Source: Aquila chrysaetos chrysaetos (taxonomy: Eukaryota > Chordata > Aves > Accipitriformes > Accipitridae). Taken from it: a stretch of 64,000 nucleotides of DNA. Under the pieces are notes generated by a model that did not search any database, was not told the DNA's origin, and worked only from the letters and a program-made list of their open reading frames with translations. Made by a program: the position numbers and the translations under genes. Location of the stretch: the NCBI RefSeq assembly GCF_900496995.4, contig NC_044018.1, forward strand, positions 30,833,825 through 30,897,824. Reading direction: 5' to 3'. Positions 15,086 to 31,100 of the stretch are shown here, in pieces (positions within the stretch are counted from its first letter, which is position 1; the number at the start of each line of letters is the position of its first letter).

Positions 15086-16992
15086 TGCAGTCCCTGGCCC
15101 CATACAAGGGCTGTGGGGACCTGCCCCCGCAGTGTGGGGAGCTGAAAAGACAAATGGGAGGGGGGGCTGGAGAGAGCCGCTGGGCCTTGGTGTCTCCACT
15201 CGCAGCTGCTGTGGCGGGTTATTTTACAACCACTCCAAAAATATTATTCAAGATGAAGGAGAATCACGGCTGCTGCGAGCGAGCGCAGGGCCGTCGCGGG
15301 GAATTTATCATTCCGAATTGGGTGCCCCCCCTGCAATGCCGTGGTGATGAAGTGCTTCATTAATGGGAGATGCTGCGGCTTGGGGCTGAACGTGCCTGCA
15401 CCTGAGCATGCCATTTCCTCTGGCTCCCAGCCTTGGCACTCACACTCCCCCCCATCCCCACACAGCCCCCCCAGCCACCCAACCTGGCTCCACACAACCC
15501 CCCCCATTGCATGGACCACTGCCCCACAGTTCACAGCTTCCCTGGCCCCCCAGCTGGCACCCACTGGTTGTGCCCCCCCCAGCCCTGGGAGGAGCCACCC
15601 CAAACCCTCCTCTGACGGTGACATGGGGTCATCCCTCGCTGCTAACGGGGACCTTTCCCTTGTTAAGGCTCTGCTCATGCCGAAGCTATAAATCTCACTG
15701 GCTTTTGGCGGGGTGCAATGGAAACCATCATAAAAAATTCATACCAACTAAAGCAAACAAACAATAAACAAACAGCCAATAATTAAATGGTGAATTAACA
15801 GGATATATTTCATAGCCCCACAGAGCCACGCTGCAGGACAAGCCCCAGCATGAGGAGAAGGGGCTGGATCCTGGGGGGACCCGGCCCCTCCCAGGGACAG
15901 AAGGGTGTTCCTGGCCCTGCAGGGCTGCTGCCCAGCACCCCTCGCCTGGGCCGCAGCACAGCCACACCGGGGGACACTAGTGGCCCCACAGGGGCTGGTG
16001 AGGCTGGGCGTCACATGCCAGCACTATCGTGACATATCATGATGACTTGCACAGCCAGATAATGGTGGAGCAACCACAGCCCTTCCTGCCTGCCAGACCG
16101 CCATGTGCACACAGTGCTGGGATTGGCCCACATCGCCTCACTTTAAGCTGGCGTGTGATGTCATGCCCATTCCATGATGTCACTGATCTCTATGACATCA
16201 CAACCCCCCCTTGCTCCTGCCCTGGCCGTAATGTGCCTCTGAGCACGCCCGCCTACCAGCACCCAGGGGCTGGCCCTGGCACCATCCATCACATAGCACG
16301 GGCACATGTCATTTGTAACTGGCACCTTCATTTAAAGGGCTATTATCATCCTAATTCCCCTCATTAATCACAGGGTGCTGTGTGATGAACACCAGGAGAG
16401 CTGATCTCTGACCCACAACTGATGCAGGATGGGAGGGGGCACCAGCCTAATACCCCGAGACTCTGACACCCCCCCCCCCCGTAATGCTGCAAAAGGTGGA
16501 TGAGCTGACGCCCTTCCTTGTCCCCACCGGCTCAGGGAGCCAGCACCCCAGCGCGAGGAAGGAGCCACTCTCCCTTGGCCTTTTTTGGTCCTAGAGCTGC
16601 CAGCCCAGGCAGCATGCTGGGTGTCGAGAAGGGTGGGATGTCCCCCACCACAGCCCCACAACCACAGAGAGCAGGGGCTGCAGGACAGTAGCCCTGGCTG
16701 GGGATTTTGTGAAGGTGGGGGTGGGAGGTCAGCTTTTCCATGGCTGCCATCGCACCAGGAGGCATATCCTGGAACTGACCCCACAATTAACCACTGACTT
16801 GGCCCCATCCCACAATATTGATTTTTTTTTTCCATAATTCTCTGAAGAAAAGCCCAAGCCTAGAGCTGTGATTTCCAAAGCCTGTTTTATAAATAACTGG
16901 GGTCACCAGCTGCCAATTGCTGTAATGCTGCCTTGATACAATTTAATAAACATAATAGCCTCTTCCTTCATTGTGACAAAGATACTGGTGGG

Positions 16993-17205
16993 GACAGAGC
17001 TGCGCCGAGGACTCACGGCTGAGACACATGCGCGCATGGCTGAGACATGCACACACACACACACACGGCTGAGACTTGCATGCACACGGCTGAGAGGTGT
17101 ACACGTCTGATAGACACGCACGTCTTTGACATGCAAGCGCAAGTCTGATACACATGTGCACACGGCTGAGACATGGACACACGCCTGAGACACGCGTGCT
17201 CGTGG
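16993..17205. repeat. Degenerate GGCTGAGACATGCACAC minisatellite
   Basis: Six to seven drifting copies of a unit of about 20-35 bases, each starting GGCTGAGAC or CCTGAGAC and continuing with CA-rich sequence, run up to a CpG-rich patch at 17205. Confidence 0.7.
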
Positions 17206-17318
17206 ACGCGCAGCGCGCACCTGCCCGCGAGGCCGCCGTCCCGCGTGGGGCCGCCCCGGGGCCTCCGGGAGTCCTGGGGCGCCCTCTCGTGGCTGCGGCG
17301 CGGGTCGGGCCGGCGGGG

Positions 17319-17391
17319 ACCGGCACCGGCACCGGCACCGGCACCGGCACCGACACTGGCATCGGCACCGGCACCGGCACCGGCACCGGGC
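17319..17391. repeat. Second (GGCACC)n hexanucleotide array
   Basis: About twelve copies of the hexamer seen before SHMT2 exon 1, interrupted once in the middle by GACACTGGCATC, inside a small CpG-rich patch at 17205-17460. Confidence 0.85.
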
Positions 17392-19436
17392 GCTGGCCCG
17401 CGGAACAGCCCGGCAGTGTGGGCTCCAGAAGCGCTGGGACGCGGGCGGAGGGGCAGCCCTTGGCTCCAGCCGTGCCCCTGCCTGCCGCCGCTGCCACCCG
17501 GTGGGCCCTGGGGATGCGGACCCTCCTGCAGCCACAGCTCTCACGGGACCGCCTGCAGAGCCGCTGTGGTCCCACTCGGCGAGGTCCGGGGAGCCAGCCC
17601 AGTGCCAGGGCCGAGGACCCCCAGGTCCAAAAGGACCTTGACCCTGGCCTCCCAGGGAGGCACTCAAGAGCCCGGGCGCTCTGCCAGAGCCCCGTGGCTC
17701 CAGACACAGAGTGGGGCCTTGTGGCCCGGGGAGCACCCTCTCTCTGCACCACAAGCAGGTCTGGGTCCCCTCTCCCATGTTCTGGGGGCCCGCGCTGAGC
17801 CCCCAGCGGCCGTCCCCTCTCCAGCTCTCCATCTCCCACACCCAAACCTGCTGACTGATGCCAGAGACTCCAAAATCAATTCCCATCCCCGCCAGGACAC
17901 GGCAAGAAGGCGACAAATCACGGCTGCTGCTCCGCAGCCCCAGCGCTTCATTTTTCTTGCTGAACTCCGTAATAAGAAATCAATGGCAGATGCTGCACTC
18001 CTGATGCATCTCCCCTGGGACAGGCAGCAGCAGGTCCTCTCTGCTCCCCCCCCACCCCCTCAATTCTCAGGTCCCCTCACCAGACCCCAGCTCTGGTGGG
18101 GCCCACACTGCAGGGCAGCTGCCTTCTCACTTGCAGACCCTGGCCCTTTGCTGGCTTCCCAAAGGCTCCCCACTTCCGTGCACTCTTGCCCGCCGGGTAC
18201 GCTCATGGGGCCAGGCTGATTCCTGCCTATGGTGTAGAGCCCCGAGTGCCCCAGCCAGGGGTTCTGGCAGGTCCACCCCGTCATGCTGCAGCCTCCAAGG
18301 TGGCTGTGGGGCCTGGGGAGCCCAAATGGGTCCCTGCAAAGTCACGGGTGGGGGGCCCAAACCCAGCCTGGAGCGGAGCATAGCAGGAAGGCACCCAGCA
18401 GGCTCTTTGCCCAGACCTGCAGCACCAAAAGGATGGGGCGGGCGGGTGGGAAGGACCCAGGCATCCTGCGGGCACATATCTGGGGGAGCATGGAGCCACG
18501 GTCACGCGGCAGCTCCAGCAGCTGCAGAAGGGCCTAGGCTGGGGAGAGCCGCTCCAATTAGCTGTAATCGCGCTTCCCTGCAGTGCCTGACACCGAAAAA
18601 CCTACATAATTACCAGCAGCGACAGGGAAGGCAGGACCATGCGCCCGTGCTTAATTGAGTGTTTACAGCCCTGGGGGAGGGGGGGGCAATAACAGCTCTA
18701 CAGAAAAGCACCCCCCCCACACTAGCCAGCGAAGACACAGGGGGAGGGGGGAGAGTACAGTCCCATCCCTTTGCAGCAGGGTTTGCTCTGTCCTAGCACC
18801 ACTCCCTGGGGTGTCCCTGTCCCGAGGTAGACAGGACAGGTAGCCCCAGCCACCACCGGCAGCCCTTGAGCTCATGGTTGACTTGCAAATGCAGCTGCAG
18901 GAGCTGGAGGTCTCACTCCTGTCAGCCAGGCTGAAATCCCTGGGGCCAGCTGGGATGGGGGGGGGTCACCATATCCAGACGTGCCCCAGAGGCAGTGTTG
19001 GGGCATGGGGACACACCTGCCCAAGGTCTGGGTCCTCCTGCTGCAGGGGGGATACACAATCCCAGAGGGATGGCCAGGTTTTGGGGCTGGAAGAGTCATG
19101 CCGGGGGGGGGTGATGTGTGAAGAAGTGACAGGCACCAGACCCCATCCTGAAACCAACACCAACCTCCCACACCGTGCCACCCCCCCAGCCCTGGCGGAC
19201 AAAGCTCCTGCCCAGCTGTTTTCTCCTTGTTAATTTTTCATGAGTGTGATGATAATTCTGCTCACCGCATTGCCACAGACCCCATAACAATGAGCCACAG
19301 TGCTACCCCCAGGCCAGGCAGCACCAGCATCGAGAGACAGCCAGGGCCAGAGGTCTCCAAAGGGGGCACAGCCAGGGCTCTCCCTGCTGCGCCCATTCCC
19401 TGGTGGGCCCTTGCCTCCAGAATGAGAATGTGCTCC

Positions 19437-19600
19437 TGCATGGTATGCACGGGGGCCACATGCATGGGGGCACACACATGCCGACATGCATGGGAGGATG
19501 CACAGAATAGGACATACACAGAGACGCCTGTGGAAATACAGGCACAGAGATATGTGCATGGAGGCATGAAAATACAAGTGCATGCATGTGCATGACACAC
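19437..19600. repeat. Degenerate CATG/CACA-rich repeat
   Basis: Loose repeats of GCATGGGGGCACACA and GTGCATG units, with no coding signal. Confidence 0.6.
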
Positions 19601-20034
19601 CTGCGCCCGCCCCGCAACCTGACAGCCTGGAAGCCTTGCAGCATCTCCCACCCTGGAGGTGGTGGAGCTGGTGTCTTCCCTGCCCTTCGCTCTCTTCCTA
19701 CCGTGCCCAGAAACAACTTGTGGGATGGGGCAACTGGGTCAGAAAAGTGCTGTTTTCCATACCGCACAACAAGGGACATTGGGGGTGGGGGCACACCAAC
19801 ATCGCCCTGCCAGCCAGGAAGGGCACTTGGGCAGAATCTGGGTGTCCCAGCCCAGCCCCAGTGGATGCTCCCCAGCAGCCCTGTGGCTGTACAGCACCGC
19901 TGCGCCATGGCACGCTGGCAGGCGATGCTGAGCAAGGGGCCCCAAAATAGGGCTTGGGAGGGAGAGGATGGGGGGCAGACAGCTTTCTGCCATACTAAGT
20001 CCTGCCCTCCCGGATGTCTTTCTGATGTGCCCAA

Positions 20035-20115
20035 CTAGAATCACTAATTCCAATAAACCCAGGCTAGATTAATTTTCATTTCCCCATGCAAATCAGTGCT
20101 AATTAGGATGGATTT
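20035..20115. other. AT-rich block with octamer and homeodomain core
   Basis: A compact AT-rich island contains ATGCAAAT (20086-20093), TAATTA (20100-20105) and a further GATTAATTTTC within 40 bases. POU plus homeodomain sites in close array are typical of neural enhancers. Conservation cannot be judged here. Confidence 0.35.
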
Positions 20116-23100
20116 AGTTCACATCACAGGGGCTGTGGGGACAGACGCTGCACGCGGTCGTCACTCCCCAGCCAGGCTTTGGGGTGTTTCATCCTCAGTT
20201 AATGATTTGGGAGGGCGGACCCCACAGTCTGGAGGTCAGGAGCCAGGGAGGGGGCAGCAGGTAGAGCAGGGATTGCTCCGAAACGCCTGGTCCCTCTGAC
20301 AACACTCAGGCCCTGCACAGGATCCCTGTGCTGGCTAGCATGCCTCCCCCACCCCTCACCAGGACGGCCCCCCCATGCTGGAGCCAAATCTGCCTCTCCC
20401 AGGCCTTCCCCAAAGAGCGCATCGCTGCCCCCGATTAATGCCCATTGGGGATATTACTGGACCACAGAGGTAGCGAGCAAAGCTGATGGGGCAAACACGG
20501 GTGCCAGGGAGAGGAGGGGGATCTTGCCACCCAGGGACTCGAGCCTGTTGGGGGCCCAGGGCTGGAGAGAGGAGCCGCTGGTTTGCATGGCTCGGAGGGA
20601 GGCAATGACAGGCAGCAGCAGGGGGGGTCCCCAGGGGCCCCTCTTCACCAGCAGCCTTTTAAATGCAGATGGAGGTCTGGCCTAGAGGCTGGGCTGCCTG
20701 GCGCTGGGGAGCAAGCGATGGTCCCAGCACTGGCCTGGCTGGGACAGGCCAGCAGCACCCAGCAGGATGCGACCGTCCCCAGATGCCCGGGGTCTGCCCT
20801 GCTCTGCGGTGGGGCAGGTGGCAGCACAGCCCCCCCAGCTCTTTCAGATTCTGCCTGTGCCTCCTCTGCCAAATACTTAACTAATTAACGCTGCCCGCAG
20901 GCTCCTGTTTACGCAGCTTGTTGTTGAGCTGAGAAGGACTCCTGGCAGCCTCAGAGCAAAGACAGTGCAAACTGCAAACAGGACCCCCCCAGCACAAAGC
21001 TTAAACCCCCAGAAGGGCTGGGGCACCTGGGCTTTCCCACTGCTGCCTGTGATACGCAGCTGAGCCCGCAGCAGCACTGGCACCCCGTGCACAGCCCTTC
21101 GTGCCCCCATGCTCGGCACTGCACGGCCCACTGATGAGACTGGCCCCGTCCCACGGAGCACCATGCAGCCCCCAGGACCTGGCCACATGCATGCTGCACA
21201 GCCGGTGGCTTGACCCTGGGAGAGCCCCCCCCCCTTCCCGCCTCTGTGAGTGGGACAGGCACCAGCACAGTCCCCCTGTGCCATACCTCCAGCCCCCTTT
21301 GCCCCTGGCTCTGCAGGCCCTTAAATCTGGCTTTCCTGGTGCCTCTTGCTCCCACCCCATAGCCCAAGGGCCCCCAGACCTCTGCACCCCCAAGCATCCC
21401 TGAGCAACCCTATTCCTCCTCTGCAGCACGAGAGGCTGGGGCAGCCTGGAGCAGGGGCAGGAGGGGGGCACTGCCCAGCTGCACCCCACACTTTTGTCTT
21501 TACTGCCTTAGCTGAGTGGGTGGGGTGTTCACAGCACTGGAAGGTCAGGAGCCCTTATGCTGATCCCTGGGTGGGGAAAGGCAATGCTAACAGCCTTAGT
21601 GTGGTTCCCTGCATCCAAGGGGTGCAGCCTGGATGTGGGGACAGCCCCAGAGGCAGGATGCTGGTCCCATTGGCTCTCGCTCAGCCGGCATGGGTGCCAG
21701 AGCAAGAGCCTGCACTCCTAGCCCCCCCAGCTGTGCCTAGGGGCAGAGAGAAGCAGGGGACTGAGCTGGAGGCTGTGGAGGGCACTGTGCTGTGCCATGC
21801 CGTGGGAGACCACGCAGCACAGCTCAGGGTCTAGGCAGGCTGTGAGGCCAGAGACAGTGTGACAAAACAGCCAGAGGCAGTACCTGCCTCCTGCCCTCAT
21901 TATATCCCCCTAACAAGCTCAGCACTGAGCCCTGGGGCCCAGCTGGACTCAGAGCTGGTCATTACTGCTGACAAGGACCTGTCAAAGTGGGAGATGTGGT
22001 GTGTGCCCCCCCTGTGCACGGCACAGCCAGTGGGGGCATGCTGGGGGTGGGCGGGCACCACAGAGCTGGGGACACCTACCACCTAAACGTTGCCAGCTCC
22101 CCTTGGGCCCTTCCCTCCAAGCCAAGCAGGAAAATAATTGTCCCCCCACCAGGTGCAGGACAGGCCCCCTCTCCTTGCCCATGCTGCTGCCTGGGGACAT
22201 GGTGAGACTTAAGGTGCAGGGAGCTGCGTAGGGACCCTGGGGCTCCCCTGGCAGCACTGTCTGGGGCCAAAGGGAGACTGGGGAAGGAAGGAAGGGGCAC
22301 AAGGAGAGAGCGCAGGCAGCCCCGAGGAGAGAGGCATTGGGCCAGGTGGGAGACAGGGATGGCAGGGCACTGATCCAGGGTGGAAGGGAGCTCTGGACAG
22401 GAGGGCAGGGCTGTGGGACAGGACCACTGCTGAGCCCTGGATTTCCCCCTCCAAGCTTCTCTCCCAGGACCTGCCTGGAGCGGGAGAGATGGAGGAGGAT
22501 GATGAGCACAGCCCCCCTGCTGCTCGAATCTCCCAGCAGAGCTGCTCCTTCCGGGGAGCACCCTGGCACAGATAAGGAGCCCGATGATCCCCAGGGCACA
22601 TTTAATCTGGGACAGGACAGTTATTGGATAAATACCATGAATATGTAAATTGCATTTATGCTGATTTATGGCTGGGGGGGCAGGTGGGGAGCAGAGATGG
22701 TTTAGTTTAGTTTAATGCATTTATTTCCCTGCCTCGAGATGGAGAACAATCTCTGAGCTCTGCATCTGCCAAGCCAGAGGAGGCGATTCAGGCAGAGCCA
22801 TGCAGATGGGAGCACCCCGGGGCCAGGCGGGATGTGAGGGGCCTCACCTGTGGGGACGAGAGATGGGCAGGCCATGGGGTACAGCACACAGACACCTCCA
22901 CCTCCCATCACACTCCCTGGGACTCACTGTCCTCACGTGCACCCCAGAAGGGGTGTGCAGGAGGCAGGTGCCTCCATCCCCTCCATGCCAGTGCTGCTCT
23001 CCTGGGATGATGTATGGATCCGGCACAAGACCAGTGGTATTTCAATTAATTTCTGGGCCTTGCAAAGACTCCTGACCTTTCACAAGAGGCAGAGAGAAAT

Positions 23101-23967
23101 TGAGGTGATTAATCTGGCAGGTCAGGGTGGCTCCTCCACTCTGACACTCCCTGTATGTTACATGGGGTGGGTGGCAGACCCCTTTGCATAAACCAGCTAC
23201 AGAGGATTTAGCAGTGAGATGCCAGCAGTCACAGCCCCTCTCTGCAAACAGCTGGGTCACAACCAGGCTATGGGCACCAGGAACAGGAAAAACATGAGCA
23301 AGACCAAAGCCTAAACTTCTGCTCAGCAGCCTGTGAGCACATGTTCCCCTGAGCACACGCACCCGTGCCCAGACCAAGTGAGTGTGCGGCAGGCAGCCCT
23401 CATGGCTGCACAGAAGCAGACACAGCCACCCAGCACCACCCATTCTCCCCCACGCAGGAAGGCTGTGGCACTCTTAACCCATTGCCCATCAGGTGCAAAT
23501 GACTCTTCCTACCTCTGCTTGCCCCCCACATCTCACTCAACATGTAGCTGCACCCACCTGGGCAAGGAGGAGGGCAACAGGGGACTGGGCTGCACCCCGA
23601 CGGAGAGGCTGCGAGGAGCACCTGGGCAGCCAGGATGCACATGGTGGAGCTGGGAGGGGGGAAGGGATTCACCTCTTAATTTCCTATTAACTGCTGATCA
23701 ATCCAATTAGATCCTGCATGTAATGAAGGCCATCTGCTTGGTAGGGCTGGGCCCCAGCACTCCCTCCCCATCCCAAACCATGTGCTATCCTGTGCAGTCC
23801 AGGAGTGCTGGCAGGGAAGGGGTCTGGGGATGGGAGGCTGATGAAAGGGGTTTTACCCCATTTTCCAGATGACTCTAATTAAGTTGTTCTCTTCAGCTGT
23901 TAAATTAGCTGGAGCACTCCCCCCTTCCCCTCCCTACTCTTCTCAGATGCAGCAAATCAGCTTCCTG

Positions 23968-23992
23968 CCCCCCCCCCCCCCCCCCCCCCCCC
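23968..23992. repeat. Homopolymer C25
   Basis: Twenty-five C residues in a row, next to an AT-rich block. Length is uncertain in any assembly. Confidence 0.9.
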
Positions 23993-24959
23993 GCAGGGCT
24001 TTGCAAATAAATAAATAGACAGTCCCAGTAAAATTAACCATATGAGGAGCTGCAAATGAGGTGGAAAATTTTAATGGTTCTGCATTTAAAAGCTGTCTGA
24101 CAGGAGGTAGGGACCTGAGTGAGCAGAGAGGAAACAGTCCTGGGAGCTGTGTATTGCCCCCCCCCCAGGCCCCTCACTCCCTGATTTCCTTTATTCTCTG
24201 CTGTCCCGGAGCAGCGCATCTCTCGGCTGGTGTTTGAGATGCTGGGAATGGGGGAGGACCCCCAGTGTGGAGACCAGGCATCTGTACCCCTGCCCCCCAT
24301 CCTGCAGCGGCCTCTGGGACACCTCAGGGCCAGGAAACCCTGCACCCCCTGGCCCTTCGCGGTGCCAGCAGGGCCTGGTGCAGGTTAACCTGGGCCAAGC
24401 CAGGTGGGTCAGGATGAGCGGATGACTGGGGCCGAGGGCCATAAACTCCCCAATTAGCTGGCAGCAAGCCCCCGGGTGAACGGGGTTCCAGGGACAGGTG
24501 GTGCCTGCTTCCCTGCTCCATCACCAGGAGCTGCTCCTTCTCCCGGGCACCAGCAGCCCCAATGCAGCCCACTTGGCCAAAGAAGGTGGGAGCCAGAGCC
24601 CCTCCAAAGCCGCGGGGGAAGCAGAGTTATATCTCCATGCCCCCACCCCACCACTCCAGCAGAAGCCCATCCCTGCCAGCGCAGCCCCTGTGCGGACCCC
24701 TCGATGCATTTATATCTCCTGATTATTCTGCGGGCAGCGGAGGTGGGGAGGGGGCAGCTGGGCCGGGCCTGGGGGGCCGTGAGAGCACGGGGACCCCTCC
24801 CCATGCCCCTGCCGGTGGTGTCCCCGGGGCAGCCCTGGTGGTGGGGTGCTGTAGCCCGGGGCAGGGCTGCGGCACCGGCTTGCACCCCCCGCCCGGGGAG
24901 GGGCCGGCAACACCACGACGCCCTCCTGGGGGGCTGGGCTCGGGGGGGGGGACGGGACG

Positions 24960-26000
24960 GGAGGGCTGCTTTGCCCTTGAATGCCCCCTGTCCCCTCCCC
25001 AGCTCGTCAGCTAAGGCCTGGACGTGAATATTCACGGCAAGCGCCCGGTCCCGGGTGGCGGACAGGCAGCGACCCCCGGCCCGTCGCTCACGGGGAGGGG
25101 GGGGGCACCCGCACCGGGGGTGGCGGGAGCCGGCGGGGGGGGGCGCGGACTGCAACGCGAGCCGCCCGCCAGGGGGCGCCGCGGCTTACCCCCCCCCCGC
25201 GCCGCGCTCGCAGCGGCCGCCGGGATATTTGCATATTTTTGCATACGGAGAGGCCGCACAGCGCGTCAGCAGCGCCCCCGCCCGCCTCGCGGGGCAGAGC
25301 CGGAGGGGCCGGGGCAGCCCGGCGGCTGCCGCGGCCGCCCGAGCGCACCGAGGCCGGTGCCGAGAGCCCCGCAGCGCGGGCGGCCCCGCCGAGGGCTGCG
25401 CCCGGCCCGGCGGGTTCCGCCGGGTTCCACGGCGATCGCGACCTCGCTGCGGCAGCCGCTGTTATCGGGCGGCCCCCGCCGGGCCGGGCCGCCCTGTCCC
25501 ACGGCTGCCTGTCGCCATGGCGACGGTCGGCGCGCGGTACCGGCCCCCGTCGCCGTGGTTACCGCCGGCGTCACGGCTCCGGGACGTCACGGGCGGGCCG
25601 CCTCCACCGGGCTGCCCTCATCCCCCGCCCCGTCCGGTCCGGCCCCGCCGCGGCCTGAGCCCCCGGCCGAGGCAGCGGGACCGGCGAGGTGCCCCGTCCC
25701 GGGGGGGGGCGCTCCCCGGCCGTGCCGCCCGCCCGGGCACCTGTTCCTGGCTCGCTGCTCGCCCCCCCGCCTTCCAAGGACTCGTCCTCTCCCCGGGCCC
25801 CGTCACCTGTCGCCCGCGGCCCCTATTCGGGCCCCGCCGGGCTCCGCGCCAGCGCTCGGCACCGCGGTCCGGCCGGCGCTGAGGGAGGGGCAGACCCGGC
25901 CCCCCGGGGGGGGGGCGGTCCGGGCCCCTTCCCCTCATGCCGCCCGTGCCCCGGCTGAGACCCGGTCGGCCTTCGGCTGCGGGGGCCTACGCGGGGGCGT
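24960..26000. promoter_or_regulatory. Orphan CpG island with RFX, CRE and octamer-like sites
   Basis: About 1 kb of dense CpG between the NDUFA4L2 and STAC3 transcription units, near the 3' end of STAC3. It holds a perfect 14-base palindromic X-box GTCGCCATGGCGAC (25511-25524), a second X-box-like site GTCGCCGTGGTTAC (25549-25562), a CRE-like GGACGTCA (25582-25589), and ATTTGCAT (25227-25234) followed by a second TTTTTGCAT. A minus-strand donor GTAAGC follows base 25190. No known protein exon was found in or beside it. It may be the distal promoter of NDUFA4L2, a noncoding-RNA promoter, or an internal promoter. Confidence 0.6.
25511..25524. promoter_or_regulatory. Palindromic RFX X-box
   Basis: GTCGCCATGGCGAC is its own reverse complement and matches the RFX consensus GTYRCC-N2-GGYRAC in both half sites. 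A second, imperfect X-box lies 25 bases further on and a CRE-like site 20 bases beyond that. Confidence 0.55.
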
Positions 26001-26199
26001 GGGTGCCGTGTGGGGGAGGGGGGGTCGTACACGCACCCACGCGTGAGGTGTGGGTGTGTGCTGCACAGGGTGTCTGTCACACGAAGCAGGAAAGCACGCG
26101 CGCAGCCTCCTGGCCTGGTCCGCGGCAGCCCCACAGTCAGCCCCCCCGCCCCTGCCAACAAATCCAAACCAGGGAGAGCTCAGGGTTGGGGAGCAGACG

Positions 26200-26205
26200 T
26201 GTATT
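26200..26205 (-). terminator. STAC3: Possible variant polyadenylation signal of STAC3
   Basis: Minus-strand AATACA, a weak variant hexamer, lies 377 bases beyond the STAC3 stop. No canonical AATAAA is visible between the stop codon and the CpG island, so the 3' end remains uncertain. Confidence 0.3.
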
Positions 26206-26581
26206 GCTAAAACACAGGATTACACAGCCCAGAGGAGCGGGACAGGACCGCACCGACACCGCCGAGGCACCCAGCACCCACCACCTCAGGCAGGGGGGAC
26301 GGGGTAGCCTCTGAAGCGAGCTGGGGGTGCTCCCTCCTTGCACCAGTGTCTCTGAAGGCACCAAAAACCCCGCAGGGGAATCAGCCCGACAGACGCCTCC
26401 CACACTCCTGGCCTGCTCTGGCCTGGGCAGAGACAGTCCCCCTGGAGGCCCCATTGCTGCAGGCATCAGGGATGGGGGTGCCTGCCATCCCTGTCCCCAT
26501 CCCCATCCCCATCCCTGCCTGGCTCAGGCAGCCAGGGTCCATCCATCCTCCCGGCTGGGGGGCCCTGGGACACTGCCCCAC

Positions 26582-30232
<3,651 letters not shown>

Positions 30233-31035
30233 GCTATGAGGGGGAAAAGAGAGACATCACGTTGGCTGGGGCTGTTCCCACTGCAGGTGCCCGGTGGAGG
30301 CAGAAACAGCCAGACCTTGCTGGATGGGAAGCATCTCCCGAGCCAGTGCCTCCCGCTGCCCCAGCAGCACCACCTCCTGCCACCCTGCCTGCAGCTCCTG
30401 CCCCAGCAAGGGCTGGTTCTGCTGCGGGTAAGTCCCAGGGCCCCAGGGTACCCAGTGGGCCCTGCTGTGCAGGCTGGAGAACGGCAGGCTCCCAGCCCAG
30501 CGTGCACAGCACTGCTACTTGCTTGGTGGACATGGTGCCCAGTGCTGCGAGCCAGACCCTGGGCTACCTGCACACGTCTAGGGCGTCTACTCTGTCTAGA
30601 CATCTCCATCTCACGATTAAACTGCAAATAGGGCCACTCTAGGCCCCCTAGGACAAGCATGCCTATAAACACTGTCTGGCATCACCACGCAGCCCTGCTT
30701 TCTTCTCCACAGAAGCCCCATGCTACCACGGGGGCAGGATCTGCTCCTGCATCCCCCAAAACATGCCTGATTCCACCTTTGACTGTCAACCATCCCCACA
30801 GTCCTACCCAGACATGACTATTTTTGGTGATACCTAACAGGAGGCCCCCCCATGCCCCCATGGAAACCGACTAGGATGACCATCAGGGAAACAGCAATGT
30901 GGGCTGGGGAGTCCTGGGGCAAGGGGTGCTGCAGAAGCAGAGACCCCTGGGGTCTTGCAGAAATGTGGGTGGAGCGGGGGCCCACGGGGGTCAGTGGCCA
31001 CGATGAGGGGGAGCCACGCACAGAAACACACTTAC

Positions 31036-31100
31036 GCTGCGTTTGGAGCTCTTATCCTGCGATGAAAATCCCTGGAAAGGGTGGCCGACGTTGGGGATCC
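31036..31100 (-). other. STAC3: Likely noncoding first exon of STAC3
   Basis: The first coding exon starts only one base before its ATG, after a good acceptor (TTTTCCCCCTCATAG), so a 5' noncoding exon is required. The best upstream donor is GTAAGTGT at 31035-31028, right after base 31036. The upstream edge is not determined; 31100 is arbitrary. The STAC3 promoter should lie between here and the R3HDM2 tail near 32250. Confidence 0.5.

Larger units (their letters stand above)
12680..24950. other. Non-coding interval upstream of NDUFA4L2
   Basis: No exon with homology that I recognise, on either strand. Long open frames are GC-rich shadows. The interval alternates simple repeats with short AT-rich blocks, among them 13870-14040, 14440-14490, 15195-15340, 15715-15825, 16290-16400, 16800-16985, 17925-17995, 18550-18660, 19215-19300, 22595-22735, 23030-23120, 23670-23730, 23860-23910 and 24000-24090. 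Part may be 5' untranslated exon or intron of NDUFA4L2. Confidence 0.6.

Noticed and set aside
16903-17916. 337-codon minus-strand open frame with Cys-Arg repeats
   Set aside because: The Cys-Arg series is the GGCACC hexamer read on the other strand and the rest is CA-rich minisatellite; no domain is recognisable.
12680-24950. A hidden fifth protein gene, for example neurexophilin 4
   Set aside because: I looked for the conserved second exon of neurexophilins and for any spliced, conserved frame; none was seen. In mammals that gene lies on the far side of SHMT2.
25024-26046. 340-codon plus-strand open frame in the CpG island
   Set aside because: Pro/Arg/Ala-rich in all frames, as expected of stop-poor CpG DNA; no homology. 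The island is better read as regulatory.
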